A stretch of DNA of 8,465 nucleotides from Oscillospiraceae bacterium (GTDB lineage: Bacteria > Bacillota_A > Clostridia > Oscillospirales > CAG-272), in contig SVUD01000063.1 of the NCBI GenBank assembly GCA_015063445.1, positions 1 through 8,465 on the forward strand, read 5' to 3'. The translations under genes were made by a program, and so were the position numbers. Positions 6,024 through 8,465 of the stretch are shown here, in pieces (positions within the stretch are counted from its first letter, which is position 1; each line of letters begins with the position of its first letter). The notes beneath the pieces are model-generated. The model did no database searches, was not told where the DNA came from, and worked only from the letters and a program-made list of their open reading frames with translations.

Positions 6024-7835
6024 TTAAAACATTATTTTATTTCCAATGTATTCAACAATGACATCGGGAGTAACAGCTTCTTTATTCTCTATAAATTCCG
6101 GTATAAGCTCATCGTAGTCTTTGAGTATCTTATCAATGTCTGCGCTTGATACATTAACTGCGATAGTGATATCGTTAGTTGCCTTTATATCATCAGCAAA
6201 GGTATCAAAATTTTCTTCCTGTACAAATATCATAGGAACTTTGATTTCGTTCTCGACGTACTTTCCTTCGACAGCGTCATAGGAATAAACATACTGAATT
6301 CTGAACTCGATGTCAAAGCGTCTGGAAAGCATCTTACCACCGATACCTCCTACGCTCTTCGCTTCCCACTTATCACTTGATCCGTTAACGAAGAATATGT
6401 CCTTTTCGTCCACTAATGTGTGTCTTATAGAGGTGATACCTGCTATATCATCAAGATTAAACCAAAGAGTGTTGTATACCAACTTGCCGAGTGTTTCCTG
6501 CACCTCGTATCCGATGAGTCTACCGTCATCCACGCCGTAGAGCTCATTGATGTAACCGGTAAAACCGACCATACCGTCCGCCTTGTTACCTACTACCGAA
6601 ACGTAATCCTCCGTGATATAGAAATCTGCCGCGCTTGCCATTTCAGCCGAGGATACTGTGAGGTATTCATAGATACTGCCGCTCACGTTCCCGTCAGAAT
6701 CCTTTGTAATAGCGAACATAGCACGTCTTACACCGAGGTATTTTATGGCGAAGGTGTAGGAGTTTTCGAGTATCGTATATGTTAGTACGTTTGCGTCGCC
6801 TGCCTGGATTCTAACGTTTTTTTCGCCTGTTTCTTCGCTCATAGCGAGGGCAATTTGTATAGTTTGGTTTCCAAACACAGGAATATTGGCAGTATATTCA
6901 AGCACGTAGTACAGTATCTCTCCGTTAAAATCTATGGTTACGTTATAGATGCCGTTTACGAATTCGTGGTGCGCGGTGTCTTGCGGATTAGAATCAAAGT
7001 AATTATTAAAGGCTGTTATGGATGCCGCCGAAAGTGTCTCAACCACCGATAGCACATTAAAGAAGGCCTTTGTTTGTTCGAGGTTAAAGAGTACCATATG
7101 CCACTGCTCGCCAAAGCCGTAACGAATATCGGACACGTTTTGCGCGGTCGAGTAGTCGGTTATTATATCAGATGAATTAACGAGATTAGAACTGAAATCC
7201 GCTCGCATACTTTCGGGAATATAACTGTATGGATTTAGCTTGTAGCCACCGAGAAGTGCCGAAAGCATACCTTTTATATTTATTGTTTCATTCCAAACGG
7301 CAAAATACTCGACGTTACCCGTTATCGGCAAGTCAAAATCGACCGATATAGCCTCTGTCGATGACGCACTCCACGCTATGAATTTATGTCCTTCATAATT
7401 AGGGTTTTCGGGTGCGGTGACTTTTGCGCCGTATTCCACGGTCTGAGATGGTATCGCGGATCCTCCCATAGAGTTAAAGGTTACAGTATATCGTTGCTTA
7501 ACAGCATTTACCTTAGCGTAATACGTTGAGTTCTGAGTAGCCTTAGGGATTTCCGTAAGCACCTCGCCATCCACAGATGCAGACCAACCGACGAAGGTAT
7601 AATCCCATTCATCCGTATCGCTCTTTGTGTAGTTATAAGAAGGGGTGGATCCTTCTTCAACCTGCACAGTTGAAACGGTATTTCCGTTTTCATCTACCCA
7701 AGTTATAGTGTACTTTGATTTTTCGGGGATATCGGAGGGGGAGCTGTCTCCGTCCTTATTTTTCTTACATGCGGTGAAAAGAATAATTACGGAAATTAAA
7801 AGACAAAAGACGTTGAAGTGAAGTAGCTTTTTCAT
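6024..7835 (-). CDS. Lipoprotein with two Listeria-Bacteroides (InlB B-type) repeats
   Basis: The 603-residue protein starts with a lipoprotein signal peptide: MKKLLHFNVF, a hydrophobic core, and lipobox FTAC with Cys23, followed by a Lys/Asp/Ser-rich tether. Residues ~42-109 and ~116-181 are two repeats of the Listeria-Bacteroides type (PF09479-like). They are recognisable by YTITWVDENGN...FVGWSAS...TYYAKV and YTVTFNSMGGS...FIAWSAS...EYFAVW. The remaining ~420 residues are beta-rich with regularly spaced aromatics and no catalytic motif that I recognise. The protein should sit on the outer face of the cytoplasmic membrane; a binding or adhesion role is a guess from the repeats. ATG 7835 has AAGGAG at 7843-7848 with a 7-base spacer. 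The gene is preceded by a long structured leader with its own terminator, so expression is probably controlled after transcription starts. The small membrane-protein gene follows 11 bases downstream. Confidence 0.88.
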   Translation of the reverse strand: MKKLLHFNVFCLLISVIILFTACKKNKDGDSSPSDIPEKSKYTITWVDENGNTVSTVQVEEGSTPSYNYTKSDTDEWDYTFVGWSASVDGEVLTEIPKATQNSTYYAKVNAVKQRYTVTFNSMGGSAIPSQTVEYGAKVTAPENPNYEGHKFIAWSASSTEAISVDFDLPITGNVEYFAVWNETINIKGMLSALLGGYKLNPYSYIPESMRADFSSNLVNSSDIITDYSTAQNVSDIRYGFGEQWHMVLFNLEQTKAFFNVLSVVETLSAASITAFNNYFDSNPQDTAHHEFVNGIYNVTIDFNGEILYYVLEYTANIPVFGNQTIQIALAMSEETGEKNVRIQAGDANVLTYTILENSYTFAIKYLGVRRAMFAITKDSDGNVSGSIYEYLTVSSAEMASAADFYITEDYVSVVGNKADGMVGFTGYINELYGVDDGRLIGYEVQETLGKLVYNTLWFNLDDIAGITSIRHTLVDEKDIFFVNGSSDKWEAKSVGGIGGKMLSRRFDIEFRIQYVYSYDAVEGKYVENEIKVPMIFVQEENFDTFADDIKATNDITIAVNVSSADIDKILKDYDELIPEFIENKEAVTPDVIVEYIGNKIMF

Positions 7836-8071
7836 TGTTTTTCTCCTTGTTTAAAAAATAAAAAGTGCGGCTACCGAAGTAAACCGCACTAAAAACGCAA
7901 ACTCCGATAGTCGCCAAACCAACTGATTACAGCAAGAACTATATATAATCTTCACCATACTCAGTCGGAATTTGCATTTTAAACAAATTCATAATAAGTA
8001 TGATGAAAAAAGGGTATAACTATCCCCTAAAGATAAAAATAGCCCTTGCGTAAATATTTAGTTGGTTTGGC
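7836..8071 (-). ncRNA. Structured leader RNA upstream of the lipoprotein gene (unrecognised class)
   Basis: The predicted transcript starts at about 8071, exactly the first base of a 12-bp helix: GCCAAACCAACU (8071-8060) with AGUUGGUUUGGC (7924-7913). A second helix of 16 bp (two G-U pairs) joins 7980-7965 (AAAAUGCAAAUUCCGA) with 7907-7892 (UCGGAGUUUGCGUUUU). Its arms interleave with those of the first helix, so the two form a pseudoknot or exclude each other. A GGG...CCC hairpin near 8046-8012 and a GAUUA/UAAUC hairpin (7950-7925) lie inside, and the UUCG-capped terminator (7853-7890) follows. I compared it by eye with the conserved cores of SAM-I, TPP, FMN, purine, lysine, M-box, c-di-GMP-I and -II, fluoride and T-box elements and found no match. 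It could be a riboswitch, a protein-bound attenuator, or a free small RNA of about 215 nt. Confidence 0.6.
7853..7890 (-). terminator. Intrinsic terminator inside the lipoprotein leader (attenuator candidate)
   Basis: On the minus strand AGTGCGG (7884-7890) pairs with CCGCACT (7864-7870). An inner UAC/GUA helix is capped by a UUCG tetraloop (7875-7878), and the stem is followed by TTTTATTTTTT. The T-tract ends 4 bases before the AAGGAG of the lipoprotein gene, so termination here would prevent expression of the downstream pair unless it is overridden. Confidence 0.85.
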
Positions 8072-8077
8072 ACAGCC

Positions 8078-8106
8078 ATTATACCATTATTTCAAGAAAA
8101 AGTCAA
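8078..8106 (-). promoter_or_regulatory. Strong sigma-A promoter of the leader RNA and lipoprotein operon
   Basis: Minus-strand TTGACT (8101-8106), a 17-base spacer ending AATGG, and a perfect TATAAT (8078-8083). This is the best promoter in the window. The start predicted 7 bases downstream falls on G8071. Confidence 0.88.
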
Positions 8107-8191
8107 CATAAAATAAACAAAATTCAAACTTCAAACGAAAATCCTGCTTTTCAGGATGATTGCATATCCTGTTCTGCCCCCACAGAATATA

Positions 8192-8236
8192 AAAGTAAAA
8201 ATAAAAGTCTAAATTAAGCCGTAGCTCAATTTAGAC
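8192..8236 (-). terminator. Terminator of the SGNH hydrolase gene
   Basis: On the minus strand GTCTAAATTGAGC (8224-8236) pairs with GCTTAATTTAGAC (8207-8219), 13 bp with one G-U, around a TACG tetraloop. It is followed by TTTTATTTTTACTTTT. It lies about 140 bases after the SGNH stop codon and upstream of the next promoter. Confidence 0.85.
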
Positions 8237-8272
8237 CTCATTTGTGAGTAATCCAAATTTTGATACCGTTTC

Positions 8273-8338
8273 AAAATGGGTACAAATTTTTGAACTATGG
8301 GTGCATCTTCCTACAAGGGTTTGCACCCATTTTAGTTC
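8273..8338. repeat. Three-armed inverted repeat after the SGNH hydrolase gene
   Basis: The arm TTTGCACCCATTTT (8320-8333) can pair with AAAATGGGTACAAA (8273-8286), 14 bp with one mismatch or wobble. Alternatively, TGCACCCA plus TAGTTC (8322-8338, three-base bulge) pairs with GAACTATGGGTGCA (8292-8305). The two hairpins share an arm and so compete. No T-run follows directly, and the real terminator lies further on at 8192-8236. The role is unknown. Confidence 0.5.
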
Positions 8339-8372
8339 GATAAATTGGAATTTGTAATGCTGTTAAGCGCAG

Positions 8373-8465
8373 TTATCTACCTAATAGTTGTTCGAGTACG
8401 GGAGTTATCGTATTTGTAAGCACCTCGTATCCTGCGGATGTTAAGTGACCGCCATCGGTCGTATA
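8373..8465 (-). CDS. C-terminal end of an SGNH/GDSL-type hydrolase (5' part outside window)
   Basis: Only 30 codons are inside the window, ending TAA at 8373-8375. They read YTTDGGHLTSAGYEV, then LTNTITPVLEQLLGR. The DGxHLTxAGY block is the conserved last motif of SGNH/GDSL esterases and lipases, in which the Asp and His complete the catalytic triad with a Ser near the N-terminus. These enzymes deacylate lipids, polysaccharides or peptidoglycan; the substrate cannot be told from this tail. The terminator at 8192-8236 separates it from the lipoprotein operon. Confidence 0.75.
   Translation of the reverse strand, partial: YTTDGGHLTSAGYEVLTNTITPVLEQLLGR

Noticed and set aside
6420..6785. Plus-strand ORF (121 codons) opposite the lipoprotein gene
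   Set aside because: Shadow frame; the minus-strand reading has a signal peptide, lipobox and domain repeats.
7840..8071. T-box or c-di-GMP riboswitch identity for the lipoprotein leader
   Set aside because: No T-box GGUGGNACCGCG sequence and no c-di-GMP-I GACGCAAAGCC core; ACGCAAGGGC near 8052-8043 is only a superficial resemblance.

Overview
The window looks like chromosomal sequence from a low-GC, Gram-positive anaerobe of the Clostridia, probably an uncultured gut member. This is inferred from four things: strong AAGGAG-type ribosome binding sites, textbook sigma-A promoters (TTGACT/TTGAAA/TTGATT, 17-base spacer, TATAAT/TAGAAT), a collagen-like protein of the spore-surface BclA type, and surface proteins of kinds common in gut Clostridia. 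No tRNA, rRNA, insertion sequence, CRISPR array or phage gene is visible. Gene order is ordinary; the more unusual material lies in leaders and intergenic regions.

Layout, plus strand: 2-664 is the C-terminal end of a secreted multidomain protein (a Cys-containing linker repeat, then a beta-sandwich domain). It is followed by a possible decayed gene (665-838), an AT-rich inverted repeat and a strong terminator (869-905). A sigma-A promoter (976-1004) then drives a two-gene operon: a cysteine-synthase-family enzyme with altered active-site loops (1082-2008) and a seven-helix membrane protein of the YwaF/TMEM164 type (2024-2797). A long stem terminator (2799-2856) separates these from the convergent minus-strand genes.

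Layout, minus strand (read right to left): the tail of an SGNH/GDSL hydrolase (8373-8465) with its terminator (8192-8236). Next come a strong promoter (8078-8106) and a leader of about 235 nt with long crossing helices and an intrinsic terminator just before the ribosome binding site. This leader precedes a lipoprotein with two Listeria-Bacteroides (InlB B-type) repeats (6024-7835), which is tightly coupled to a small membrane protein (5623-6012). Then a collagen-like, probable spore-surface protein (4576-5403), and finally a sodium:neurotransmitter-symporter-family transporter (2922-4289). The transporter has its own promoter, a TTG start and a possible overlapping upstream small ORF (4253-4387).

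Functionally the window mixes amino-acid metabolism and transport (cysteine synthesis; Na+-coupled amino-acid uptake) with cell-envelope and spore-surface functions. The best candidate for something undescribed is the structured leader at 7836-8071. It starts exactly where the first helix begins, contains two mutually crossing 12-16 bp helices, ends in a UUCG-capped terminator 4 bases from the Shine-Dalgarno sequence, and matches no riboswitch class that I recognise.
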